Shown: in pieces, positions 8,336 to 15,933 of the stretch | Layout of the letters: each line of letters starts with the position of its first letter | Numbering within the stretch: position 1 is the first letter of the stretch | Assembly: GCF_002174455.2 (NCBI RefSeq) | Contig: NZ_CP147246.1 | Span: forward strand, 1,329,501 to 1,393,500 | Reading direction: 5' to 3' | DNA from: Enterococcus sp. 9D6_DIV0238 | GTDB taxonomy: Bacteria > Bacillota > Bacilli > Lactobacillales > Enterococcaceae | Length of the DNA stretch: 64,000 nucleotides | Program-made: the position numbers and the translations under genes | The notes under the pieces: model-generated | What the model saw: the letters and a program-made list of their open reading frames with translations, nothing else | What the model was told of the DNA's origin: nothing | Database searches by the model: none

Positions 8336-9429
8336 TAGAAGTGTCTGCTCCCGGCAAGTTATTTATCGCTGGCGAATACGCGGTTGTTGAACCTGGACAT
8401 CCGTCGATCATTGTTGCCGTCGATCAATTCGTGACTGTTACAGTACAAAAAGCAGAAAAAAACGGCAGTATTCAGTCAGCGCAATACAGCTCTTTACCTG
8501 TACGTTGGACAAGGAGAAATGAAGAGCTTGTTTTAGATATTCGGGAAAATCCCTTTCATTATGTCCTGGCCGCTATTCGTTTAACAGAAAAATATGCACA
8601 AGAACAACAAAAGAAGCTTTCCTTTTATCATTTAAAAGTCACAAGTGAACTGGATAATTCTAACGGACGGAAATATGGCTTAGGCTCCAGCGGCGCAGTC
8701 ACGGTTGCGACAGTGAAGGCGTTAGGACTTTTTTATGATTTGTCTTTGTCAGAAGAAGATATCTTCAAGCTTTCTGCTCTTGCTCATTTAGCCGTTCAGG
8801 GAAATGGCTCCTGCGGTGATATCGCTGCAAGCTGTTATGGCGGCTGGATCGCTTTTTCTACTTTTGATCACCAATGGGTCAATGAAGCTCTTCAACACAA
8901 AACATTAACAGAGCTTCTTGAAACAACTTGGCCAAAACTAAGGATTCAGCCTTTGACTGTTCCTAAAAAGCTACGCTTATTGATTGGCTGGACAGGCTCA
9001 CCCGCTTCTACTTCTGATTTAGTGGATCAGGTTCATCAATCAAAAGACATGCAAGAAGCAGCATACAAGGACTTCTTAGTAAAAAGTAAGGATTGTGTAG
9101 AAACGATGATCACGGGATTTGAATCGGAGGATATTTCACTGATCCAAACACAAATCCGAGAAAACCGTGCCCTACTACAAAAGTTGACATCGATCACGGG
9201 AGTGACGATCGAAACCCCTGCGCTAAAAAAATTATGTGATCTCTCTGACGCTTATGGCGGTGCAGCTAAATCTTCTGGTGCTGGCGGCGGTGACTGCGGA
9301 ATCGTCGTTTTCAAACAAAAAACAGGGATTCTGCCACTGATGAGTTCTTGGGAAAAAGAAGGGATCACTCCTTTACCGCTACATGTCTATTTTTACAGAA
9401 AGAAGGGAAAAGATGAATCGAAAAGATGA
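8332..9429 (+). CDS. mvaK2: Phosphomevalonate kinase
   Basis: A 365-residue GHMP kinase that phosphorylates 5-phosphomevalonate to the diphosphate. It begins [19 protein letters not shown], has the ATP loop [15 protein letters not shown] around residues 118-132 and the C-terminal [14 protein letters not shown]. The start overlaps the mvaD stop by four bases, and its 3' end overlaps fni by 17 bases. In the pathway it acts between the mevalonate kinase and the decarboxylase, although the gene order is mvaK1-mvaD-mvaK2, as in other enterococci and streptococci. Confidence 0.96.
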   Translation: MIEVSAPGKLFIAGEYAVVEPGHPSIIVAVDQFVTVTVQKAEKNGSIQSAQYSSLPVRWTRRNEELVLDIRENPFHYVLAAIRLTEKYAQEQQKKLSFYHLKVTSELDNSNGRKYGLGSSGAVTVATVKALGLFYDLSLSEEDIFKLSALAHLAVQGNGSCGDIAASCYGGWIAFSTFDHQWVNEALQHKTLTELLETTWPKLRIQPLTVPKKLRLLIGWTGSPASTSDLVDQVHQSKDMQEAAYKDFLVKSKDCVETMITGFESEDISLIQTQIRENRALLQKLTSITGVTIETPALKKLCDLSDAYGGAAKSSGAGGGDCGIVVFKQKTGILPLMSSWEKEGITPLPLHVYFYRKKGKDESKR

Positions 9430-10462
9430 ACATATGTCCTTAGCTAAGGCTTTTCATAAAGAAAAAAGCAATGATTTTGACCAGCTGCGTTTCGTCCACC
9501 ATTCTTTTTCAGAAATTGCTTTGGATGACATCGACATCTCGACCTCATTTCTTGATTTTTCTTTTAAACAGCCATTTTACATCAATGCAATGACGGGTGG
9601 AAGTGATCGTGCAAAAGAAATCAATCAACAAATCGGGATCATTGCAAAGGAAACAGGATTGATGACTGCTACAGGCTCTGTCAATGCTGCTCTAAAAGAA
9701 CCTGATCTAGCTGATACGTATAAAATCATGCGCAAAGAAAATCCAACTGGGATCATATTTGCGAACATCGGGGCAGGATTATCTTTAGAAGAAGCAAAAA
9801 AAGCAGTCGAGCTTTTTCATGCAGATGGGTTACAAATCCATGTCAATCTTCCGCAAGAGCTAGTTATGCCGGAAGGAGACCGTGATTTTCACGGTTGGTT
9901 AGATAATATTGAAGAAATCGTTGCTCATTTATCACTACCGGTGATTGTAAAAGAAGTTGGTTTTGGAATGAGCAGTGAAACGATCGAACAATTACTAAAA
10001 CGCGGCGTGCAGGCAGTCGATATCAGTGGTCAAGGCGGAACGAGCTTTACTCAGATCGAAAACGCTCGTCGAAAAAAGAGAGAATTAGGCTTTCTAGAGG
10101 ATTGGGGACAATCTACAGTGCTTTCTTTACTAGAATCCCAATCATTCCAGCAAGAGATAACGGTTCTAGCTTCTGGCGGTATCCGCCAATCGTTAGATAT
10201 CATCAAGGCACTCAGCTTAGGCGCCAAAAGTGTTGGTGTCGCTGGAACGATCTTGAACCACTTGATGACACATGGTTTAGATAAAACCATCGAGTTAGTC
10301 AAACAGTGGGAAAGCGAACTTCGTATGCTTTATACTCTGCTTGGAAAAGCAACGACAGCCGAACTCGCCACAACAGATCTCATTTTTTCTAACGAAATCA
10401 GTCATTGGTGTGAAAGTCGTGGTATTCCTTACCAAACATTTGCCAAGAGAAGTCGTGATTAG
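9413..10462 (+). CDS. fni: Type 2 isopentenyl-diphosphate delta-isomerase
   Basis: A 349-residue FMN-dependent isomerase that interconverts isopentenyl and dimethylallyl diphosphate. The TIM-barrel marks are present: [38 protein letters not shown], the glycine-rich [10 protein letters not shown], and the phosphate/FMN loop [11 protein letters not shown]. The ATG at 9413 follows GAAGGGAAAAG. An earlier in-frame ATG at 9383 lies deep inside mvaK2 without a comparable site. It is the last gene of the tctA-mevalonate unit and is followed by a terminator. Confidence 0.95.
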   Translation: MNRKDEHMSLAKAFHKEKSNDFDQLRFVHHSFSEIALDDIDISTSFLDFSFKQPFYINAMTGGSDRAKEINQQIGIIAKETGLMTATGSVNAALKEPDLADTYKIMRKENPTGIIFANIGAGLSLEEAKKAVELFHADGLQIHVNLPQELVMPEGDRDFHGWLDNIEEIVAHLSLPVIVKEVGFGMSSETIEQLLKRGVQAVDISGQGGTSFTQIENARRKKRELGFLEDWGQSTVLSLLESQSFQQEITVLASGGIRQSLDIIKALSLGAKSVGVAGTILNHLMTHGLDKTIELVKQWESELRMLYTLLGKATTAELATTDLIFSNEISHWCESRGIPYQTFAKRSRD

Positions 10463-10485
10463 ATTTAACTTTAAGCTTTTAAAAA

Positions 10486-10539
10486 AATAAAATAGCAGAT
10501 CGAACATCCTCAAAGGAATTTCGATCTGCTATTTTTTTC
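10486..10539 (+). terminator. Terminator of the mevalonate operon
   Basis: Stem AATAGCAGATCGAA / TTCGATCTGCTATT with a 15 nt loop, followed by a T-run. It lies 25 nt after the fni stop codon, and the preceding A-run makes it potentially bidirectional. Confidence 0.92.
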
Positions 10540-10620
10540 GATCACTAGTTTCTTAAGTTGACCGTTTTTGCCTAAGACCTATTTCATGGGAAACTTTTTA
10601 AAGACTTTAAACAGATACGA

Positions 10621-11727
10621 TCAACTATTGCTTTCTCCTGCTTTAGCTAGTCTTTTTTCATGATACCAATATGAAAAATAGATGATCATTTGACTCAATC
10701 CAAAGAACAAGATCAAGGCTAATGTTTCTGTTCCGATATTCGTGTTATTCAAACTAAGTAACTTTCTAAAGCCATCGACACTATATGTCATAGGAATATA
10801 GCGATGGATCGTTTGAAATACAGGTGAAGCTAAATAAATCGAATAGCTTCCGCCAGATGAGGAAGTTTGGAGCATCGTAATAACCAATACTAGTAAACTC
10901 CCGATCCCTGGAAACAGCTTATTAAATGACACGATAACACTGTAAAACGTTCCTGATGCAAGGAAAATGAATAACATAAATTCCTTCCAATAATTCGTAT
11001 GAAGGTTTAAAATATTGAAGATAGCAAACGCTAAGAGTAAGCTTTGTCCAAATACGATCAGTAATGGATAGAAATATTGCTTACGCCAGTAACCAAAATA
11101 GCTCGTTGATTTTTTCTTGAAGATTCGCATAACGAATTGATTCAAAAAGATACTTCCAACAAAAAGCGTCAAAGATAAAATATACGGTGCCATGGCTTCT
11201 CCATTATTTTTGACTGGATAATATTCCTTATGGTTTAGTTGAATGATCTCACTGATTTGAGCTGGAACAGGTATTTTTTCTTGATTCAATTTTTGAATCA
11301 TTGAACTAGATGTTTTATTATTTGCTTGTAACACAAATTTATCGATCGCACTTGAGATGATCTTCGCAGAAGAATAATTAAGTCCTTCTCCTGTCGTCAG
11401 AATGACTTCAGCAGAAGTTTGTTTCGCTGGAAATTCTGATATCTTATTCATAAACTCTTTCTCAAATTCAATCGTTGCATATACCTCTCCTTTTTTTAAC
11501 TTTTCAACAGCCTCTTTATGGTCTGTTATTGTAAAATCAAAGAGTTCACTCTCTTTAAGAGCTGTATAAATGTCATTATTTTCTTGGTTATCTACTAAAG
11601 CAACAGGAAGTTTATCGATATTTCCATAAGGATCCATCATAGATTTGATAAATATAGTAGAATAGAGCATAGGAATCAATAAAATCAAAGTTAATGCTAT
11701 TCCTGCAATCGTCAATTTTTTTTTCAT
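10621..11727 (-). CDS. YhgE/Pip-like membrane protein (ABC-2 permease-like)
   Basis: A 368-residue protein with one N-terminal membrane segment, a large extracytoplasmic domain (about residues 35-180) and five or six C-terminal TM segments. The early motif LPVALVDNQENND is typical of the YhgE/Pip N-terminal region, and the overall layout matches ABC-2-type half transporters without an ATPase. Pip family members include phage receptors and proteins implicated in secretion; this copy is much shorter than Pip. The ATG at 11727 is preferred over one ten codons earlier because AAAGGTGATT sits just upstream. It is divergent from an Rrf2 regulator with a 32 bp palindrome between them, which suggests it is the regulated target. 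Confidence 0.75.
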   Translation of the reverse strand: MKKKLTIAGIALTLILLIPMLYSTIFIKSMMDPYGNIDKLPVALVDNQENNDIYTALKESELFDFTITDHKEAVEKLKKGEVYATIEFEKEFMNKISEFPAKQTSAEVILTTGEGLNYSSAKIISSAIDKFVLQANNKTSSSMIQKLNQEKIPVPAQISEIIQLNHKEYYPVKNNGEAMAPYILSLTLFVGSIFLNQFVMRIFKKKSTSYFGYWRKQYFYPLLIVFGQSLLLAFAIFNILNLHTNYWKEFMLFIFLASGTFYSVIVSFNKLFPGIGSLLVLVITMLQTSSSGGSYSIYLASPVFQTIHRYIPMTYSVDGFRKLLSLNNTNIGTETLALILFFGLSQMIIYFSYWYHEKRLAKAGESNS

Positions 11728-11744
11728 ATAATCACCTTTTCTGA

Positions 11745-11776
11745 AGATTCTGAACATCCACGGATATTCAGAATCT
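11745..11776. promoter_or_regulatory. 32 bp near-perfect palindrome, probable Rrf2-family operator
   Basis: Left arm AGATTCTGAACATCC (11745-11759), two central bases, right arm GGATATTCAGAATCT (11762-11776). Only one of 15 pairs is mismatched. It lies in the 100 bp gap between two divergent genes, one of which encodes an Rrf2-type repressor, the usual arrangement of an autoregulated repressor and its target. Confidence 0.7.
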
Positions 11777-11827
11777 AAAGATATCTTTTATTTGCCTATT
11801 TGTCAATCACCTGAAAGGAGTTTTTTT

Positions 11828-12307
11828 GTGAAACTTAACAATTCATTTATTCAATCCCTCGCTATTTTAGTCATGCTGGCAGAACTACCTGAAGGGAGTG
11901 CCTTAAAATCTCAAGAGATCAGTAAACGAATGGAAGTCTCTCCAACTTATCTATTAAAGATTGCTAAAAAGCTAAAAGATGCAGGCTTGATCAATTCAAG
12001 TGCTTCTAAAAATGGCGGGTACACGATAAAAAAAGACATTCGTGAAATTAGTTTCTTAGAGGTATTTGAAGCTGTTGATGAAAATACGACATTTTTGGAT
12101 AAACTTGATTTAAATCCGATCCATAATATGTTTCTGTCTGAAGCATTAGTGAAAGAAAAAGAACTAGTCGTAAAACAAATTTTGTTAGCTGCAGAAGCTG
12201 AATACAAACAAACATTAGACAAACACTTTGTTGACGAAATCGCTCCTAAAGATCACACTGGGAAAACACTGGAAATCGATTGGAAACAAATAATCTCAGC
12301 AAACTAA
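11828..12307 (+). CDS. Rrf2 family transcriptional regulator
   Basis: A 159-residue winged-helix regulator. The N-terminal DNA-binding domain shows LNNSFIQSLAILVMLAEL followed by SQEISKRMEVSPTYLLKIAKKLKDAGL, and the wing contains SKNGGYTIKK, a characteristic Rrf2 pattern. The cysteines that bind Fe-S clusters in IscR/NsrR are absent, so it belongs to the cluster-free group (YwnA/SaiR-like). The start is taken as GTG at 11828, eight bases after AAAGGAG; the upstream in-frame ATG has no such site. It probably controls the divergent YhgE-like gene through the palindrome at 11745-11776. Confidence 0.9.
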   Translation: MKLNNSFIQSLAILVMLAELPEGSALKSQEISKRMEVSPTYLLKIAKKLKDAGLINSSASKNGGYTIKKDIREISFLEVFEAVDENTTFLDKLDLNPIHNMFLSEALVKEKELVVKQILLAAEAEYKQTLDKHFVDEIAPKDHTGKTLEIDWKQIISAN

Positions 12308-12311
12308 CCTA

Positions 12312-12359
12312 AAACTGCTCCTTTTACTGAAAATCATTCATCAGTAAAAGAAGCAGTTT
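12312..12359. terminator. Terminator between Rrf2 gene and convergent VOC gene
   Basis: Inverted repeat AAACTGCT-CCTTTTACTGA / TCAGTAAAAG-AAGCAGTTT with a short loop. A T-rich tract follows on the plus strand. Confidence 0.85.
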
Positions 12360-12388
12360 CACTTTTTTGACACACCTGAGTGCTAATA

Positions 12389-13258
12389 CTATTCTTTTTT
12401 TTCATAAGCTGCTCGTAACGCAGCTATATCGATTTTTTTCATTTTATACAATTCCTGCATAACCCGGTATGCACGATCCGGATCAGAATTATCAAATAAT
12501 TTTTCCATATCACTCGTTACAGTCTGCCAACAGACACCATATTCATCTTCCATCCAGCCACAGGGCCACTCTTTTCCCTTAGCCGTTACTGCATCCCATA
12601 AACGATCGATTTCTTCTTGGTCCTTACAATAAACGTAAAAAGATGTCGCCATAGTAAATGTAAAATCGTGATCGACTGCTCCACCATCCATTACTCGAAA
12701 CGGCTGTCCATGCATCGTAAATAACGCTTGCGAAATCGTACCATCAGGATTTTTCTGAACATATTCAACATTTCCATCTCCAAAGATACTGATCCATTGA
12801 TTCATTGCCTCTTCCGCTTTTCCTGACTGCTCTTTCGTAAATAGAAAAGCTGGTGCAATCGATTGAGGTCGTCCAGCTAAAACCAACTGCCATGACACGC
12901 CGTATCTGTCAGCAACCCAGCCGAACTTAGAACTGAAAGGATATTCCCCATATTCCATCAATACGTTACCTTCTTGACTTAACTTTTTCCACAACTGATC
13001 GATTTGTTCCTCTGTCTCACATTCTACATAAAAAGAAATCGCTGGCGTAAATTTAAATTCAGGACCGCCGTTCAACAAAATAAATTCTTGTCCAGCAAGG
13101 GTCAGCGATATCGTTAAAATAGACCCTTTCGGCTGATGTTCGCTATCTACATAGTAATCTGTTTGCTTGATCGCTCCTTGCTCAAACGCATCCACATAAA
13201 AATCTGCTGCTTCCTCCACTTTTCCATCGAACCATAAACACGGTGAAAATTTTGACAT
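12389..13258 (-). CDS. VOC superfamily protein with two PhnB-type domains
   Basis: A 289-residue protein containing two tandem PhnB/3-demethylubiquinone methyltransferase-like VOC domains, about residues 3-135 and 140-280. Each has the SFYVECETEEQIDQLW / SFYVYCKDQEEIDRLW pattern and ends in a segment like FGWVADRYGVSWQ / WMEDEYGVCWQ. The ATG at 13258 is chosen because AAAGGAAGA precedes it at the right distance. VOC proteins of this type are common in Firmicutes and their reactions are mostly unassigned; metal-dependent chemistry or antibiotic binding are possibilities. It appears to be a single-gene unit. Confidence 0.88.
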   Translation of the reverse strand: MSKFSPCLWFDGKVEEAADFYVDAFEQGAIKQTDYYVDSEHQPKGSILTISLTLAGQEFILLNGGPEFKFTPAISFYVECETEEQIDQLWKKLSQEGNVLMEYGEYPFSSKFGWVADRYGVSWQLVLAGRPQSIAPAFLFTKEQSGKAEEAMNQWISIFGDGNVEYVQKNPDGTISQALFTMHGQPFRVMDGGAVDHDFTFTMATSFYVYCKDQEEIDRLWDAVTAKGKEWPCGWMEDEYGVCWQTVTSDMEKLFDNSDPDRAYRVMQELYKMKKIDIAALRAAYEKKE

Positions 13259-13326
13259 AGCCAATCTTCCTTTCATGAATCATCAGTGCTTTTATTCCTT
13301 TAGCTTGATTATATATGCCTCATTCA

Positions 13327-13857
13327 TTAATTGGAAAAGGATTGCTTTTGTAAAATCATATCCCAATCCGTTCCTGCGTATTCAAAACCAAGACGGTCAT
13401 ACACCCTTTTGGCAGATGTGTTGCCTGATGTTACCACAAGAAAAATATGTTTATACGTCGTATCTGTGAACGATGACAACACTTGCTCCATTAATTCATA
13501 CGATAGCCCCGATCCTCTACTAGCAGGATCGACTGCTAGATAAATGATCAAAGGAATCTTCCTAAATAATGAAACAATGACACTACCCGTAATTTTTCCC
13601 AAAGACAAATGGTAATAAGAATGTTCTTTTAAAATCGTCCCGTATTTTCCTTGAAAAAATTGATTTACCTCATTTTGCCATTGTTTTAAGTCTTCACCTT
13701 GATCATCGATCGTTCCTTTAAATGCGTTTAATAAATGGTCGGCCAATTTTCCTTTATCTGGTTCTCTACCTTTGACATCGTCCATTGCAATCAACTGTTT
13801 ATTTTCACCTTGTGCTTCTCTACCAATTTTTTTCACCATGATTATTCTTCCATCCAT
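13327..13857 (-). CDS. GNAT family N-acetyltransferase
   Basis: A 176-residue protein whose C-terminal half carries the GNAT fold: IIYLAVDPASRGSGLSYELM (acetyl-CoA loop), then LVVTSGNTSAKRVYDRLGF. The N-terminal 70 residues are charged and not recognisable. The start could be the ATG at 13857 or the one at 13839, the latter preceded by GGAAGA; neither site is strong. The substrate is unknown. It lies between the VOC gene and rtcB on the same strand and may be read from the rtcB promoter, since only 24 bp separate it from the rtcB stop. Confidence 0.82.
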   Translation of the reverse strand: MDGRIIMVKKIGREAQGENKQLIAMDDVKGREPDKGKLADHLLNAFKGTIDDQGEDLKQWQNEVNQFFQGKYGTILKEHSYYHLSLGKITGSVIVSLFRKIPLIIYLAVDPASRGSGLSYELMEQVLSSFTDTTYKHIFLVVTSGNTSAKRVYDRLGFEYAGTDWDMILQKQSFSN

Positions 13858-13881
13858 GAGTACGCACCTACGTTTTCATAT

Positions 13882-15057
13882 CTATCCTTTAAAATTATAT
13901 AACGGTCGGATCACTTCTTGAACGTCCATCGTACTTGTAACATCTGCAAGTAATTGTTTCATTGGCTTGTATGCTTTTGGTGCTTCATCGATAGTTTTCT
14001 TCGATACAGAGGTCGTCCATACATTTTTCATTGCATGCTGATAACTTTCTAAGCTGATTTTAGCTTTTGCTTGTGAGCGGCTCAGCAGTCTGCCGGCACC
14101 ATGCGGCCCTGATTGATTCCATTCTGGATTCCCCTTACCAATAGCTAAAATACTACCGTCTTTCATATTTAGAGGTACGATCATTTTCTCTCCTAATGTT
14201 GCTGAAGCTGCCCCTTTTCTTAACATTTTTGTGTCTAAATCAATATAATTATGAGGACAGTCAAACGATTCAATGATTGCTTTTTTCCACTTCATTCCTT
14301 TGAGAATTGTTTCAGCCATAAGCTTACGATTCAGTGCAGCGTATGCTTGAGCAATTTTCATATCATTCAAGTAGTTCGTTAAATCATTTCCTGTGACGTA
14401 AGATAATTCATATGGAATTTTTATTGCTTCACGCATAGCGATCAATTCGTCAGCTTTTTCAAGTTCACCCAGCTTGGTTGCCTGTGATGCGCTAATTTTC
14501 AATTCTTTTCGCTGTTGTGATAATTTTTGATAGCCAACTTCCTGATGATATTCAGCGATTTCTTTTCCTAGCACGCGACTGCCGCTATGGATGACTAAGT
14601 ATAAGCCATCTTTTCCTTCATTGACTTCGATGAAATGGTTTCCGCCACCTAATGTTCCCAAGCTTCTTAACGCCCAACCTTTATGGATCGGCGCATGGAT
14701 GTCACCTAATTCAAATTCATAATAGCTTTTATCATGAGAATTCGACCCGCTTGGAATTCTTGTACGGATGATTCGATCTAATTTGTCAAAATTGGTTTTG
14801 ATCGATTTCTTTAGTTTTACAACATAGAGTCCACAGCCGATATCAACTCCTACTAAATTTGGTACTACTTTATCTTGGATCGTCATTGTTGTGCCGATCA
14901 CACAGCCTGAACCACTATGTGTATCCGGCATGATTCTGATCTGACTTTCTTTGACAAACTCTTGATTACATAAAGATATGATCTGTCCAATCGTAGCATC
15001 GTCCAACATTTCTGTGTAGACCTGTGCTTCATTATATTTCCCTTTAATTGTTAACAT
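13882..15057 (-). CDS. rtcB: RtcB family RNA ligase
   Basis: A 391-residue RtcB protein, a Mn/GTP-dependent ligase that joins 2',3'-cyclic phosphate (or 3'-phosphate) and 5'-OH RNA ends. Metal and nucleotide motifs are visible: GVDIGCGLYVV (the metal-binding Cys), GGGNHFIEV, HSGSRVLGKEIAEYH, and the C-terminal PHGAGRLLSR around the guanylylated His. The length matches the shorter bacterial branch. An archease gene is not visible. The gene is preceded by two very short ORFs, a terminator and a hairpin, which suggests control in its leader. The likely role is RNA repair after stress. Confidence 0.93.
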   Translation of the reverse strand: MLTIKGKYNEAQVYTEMLDDATIGQIISLCNQEFVKESQIRIMPDTHSGSGCVIGTTMTIQDKVVPNLVGVDIGCGLYVVKLKKSIKTNFDKLDRIIRTRIPSGSNSHDKSYYEFELGDIHAPIHKGWALRSLGTLGGGNHFIEVNEGKDGLYLVIHSGSRVLGKEIAEYHQEVGYQKLSQQRKELKISASQATKLGELEKADELIAMREAIKIPYELSYVTGNDLTNYLNDMKIAQAYAALNRKLMAETILKGMKWKKAIIESFDCPHNYIDLDTKMLRKGAASATLGEKMIVPLNMKDGSILAIGKGNPEWNQSGPHGAGRLLSRSQAKAKISLESYQHAMKNVWTTSVSKKTIDEAPKAYKPMKQLLADVTSTMDVQEVIRPLYNFKG

Positions 15058-15083
15058 TCTGATTCCTCGTTCTTTTATTTATT

Positions 15084-15108
15084 GGAATGCAAAATGCGAC
15101 CGCATTCC
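15084..15108 (-). other. Hairpin between short ORF and rtcB
   Basis: GGAATGC and GCATTCC flank an 11 nt loop, immediately after the stop codon of the 11-codon ORF and 27 nt before the rtcB start. There is no T-run, so it is not a terminator; it could affect translation or mRNA processing. Confidence 0.55.
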
Positions 15109-15144
15109 TTAGCCTGCTTGATTACTCTTTCCTTTTCCACTCAT
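15109..15144 (-). CDS. 11-codon putative leader peptide upstream of rtcB
   Basis: ATG at 15144 with a near-consensus GGAGGTGAG six bases upstream; it encodes MSGKGKSNQAG and stops at 15109. The ribosome binding site is far better than expected by chance. The position, directly ahead of a hairpin and rtcB, fits a leader peptide, although no codon bias indicates a particular amino-acid attenuation. It could also be a chance ORF. Confidence 0.45.
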   Translation of the reverse strand: MSGKGKSNQAG

Positions 15145-15157
15145 TGGACTCACCTCC

Positions 15158-15211
15158 AAAAAAATAAAAAAGACGAAGCTGTACGATCATCTACGATCTA
15201 CAGCTCCGTCT
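15158..15211 (-). terminator. Terminator between two short ORFs upstream of rtcB
   Basis: On the minus strand, AGACGGAGCTGTA and TACAGCTTCGTCT pair around a loop and are followed by a run of T. It ends the transcript of the 33-codon ORF or acts as an attenuator for rtcB, since no promoter is obvious between it and rtcB. Confidence 0.85.
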
Positions 15212-15240
15212 ATAAACTTCTATACAGAAATTTTATCTAC

Positions 15241-15342
15241 TTAAAAGAGAACACCACAAAAGGCGTGTCCAGCTTTTTTTGACTGATACTTGTCGTTTTT
15301 GATCATTCGATGATTGATTGCTGTTTTTACAAATGCTTTCAT
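15241..15342 (-). CDS. 33-residue small protein, basic
   Basis: ATG at 15342 is preceded by GAAAGGAGAG and a good promoter at 15376-15405, and is followed by a strong terminator at 15158-15211, so it looks like a real, independently expressed gene. The peptide begins MKAFVKTAINHRM and ends GHAFCGVLF: about ten basic residues, one Cys and no signal peptide. I do not recognise the family. It may be a stand-alone small protein or a regulatory ORF in the rtcB leader. Confidence 0.55.
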   Translation of the reverse strand: MKAFVKTAINHRMIKNDKYQSKKAGHAFCGVLF

Positions 15343-15375
15343 GATGTTCTCTCCTTTCTTCACTTGATTATTTAA

Positions 15376-15405
15376 ATCGTATCATTTTAACCTTTGACTT
15401 GTCAA
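15376..15405 (-). promoter_or_regulatory. Sigma-A-type promoter for the 33-codon ORF
   Basis: TTGACA (15405-15400 on the minus strand), an 18 nt spacer, then TACGAT (15381-15376). It lies downstream of the GNAT stop codon and 34 nt upstream of the small ORF start. Confidence 0.7.
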
Positions 15406-15417
15406 TCTGATTTTTTG

Positions 15418-15849
15418 TCAAAATAACTTTCTGAAATTGATTTGCTTTTTAATTTCCTTGTATCCAACATGTCGGTAAAATCGATGTGCTTCCGTTCGTT
15501 CTATCCCTGAATTCAAACGCAGCCCTTGTGCTCCTTGCTCTTTTGCCCACTGTTCACTATGCTTCAATAATTCCTTACCGATTCCTTGATGTTGAAATGC
15601 TTCATCGACGGCTAACCCTAAAACATTCATCAAAACCGGTCCATATGTGCAGATATACTCACTTAATTGAATATAGCCAACCACCTGATCATGACTTTCT
15701 TTTACAAACAATTGATTGGTTGGTGATGAAAGTATATATGTCAATCGCTCTTCTGCTTCTTTTAAAGGATATTCATGCTGTAATGTCTGTGTATTCAATC
15801 GATTGATCGCCTGTATATCCGTTCTTTTTGCTACTCTGATCGTCATCAT
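15418..15849 (-). CDS. GNAT family N-acetyltransferase
   Basis: A 143-residue GNAT enzyme beginning MMTIRVAKRTDIQAI. The acetyl-CoA loop is seen as LAVDEAFQHQGIGKELL, then GLRLNSGIERTEAHRFYRHVGYKE, a full-length and intact family pattern. An AGGAGG site precedes two adjacent ATG codons. It is a single-gene unit between the adhE terminator and the small-ORF/rtcB region. The acceptor substrate is not predictable. Confidence 0.88.
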   Translation of the reverse strand: MMTIRVAKRTDIQAINRLNTQTLQHEYPLKEAEERLTYILSSPTNQLFVKESHDQVVGYIQLSEYICTYGPVLMNVLGLAVDEAFQHQGIGKELLKHSEQWAKEQGAQGLRLNSGIERTEAHRFYRHVGYKEIKKQINFRKLF

Positions 15850-15887
15850 TTTATCCTCCTGACTTTTTGTTATTAGTATAACTGAAT

Positions 15888-15923
15888 AAAAAAAAGAAGG
15901 ATAACTTTTTCAAGTCATCCTTC
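15888..15923 (-). terminator. adhE terminator
   Basis: On the minus strand GAAGGATGACTT pairs with AAGTTATCCTTC (one wobble), followed by an eight-T run. It lies just after the adhE stop codon. Confidence 0.9.
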
Positions 15924-15933
15924 CATTTTTTAA

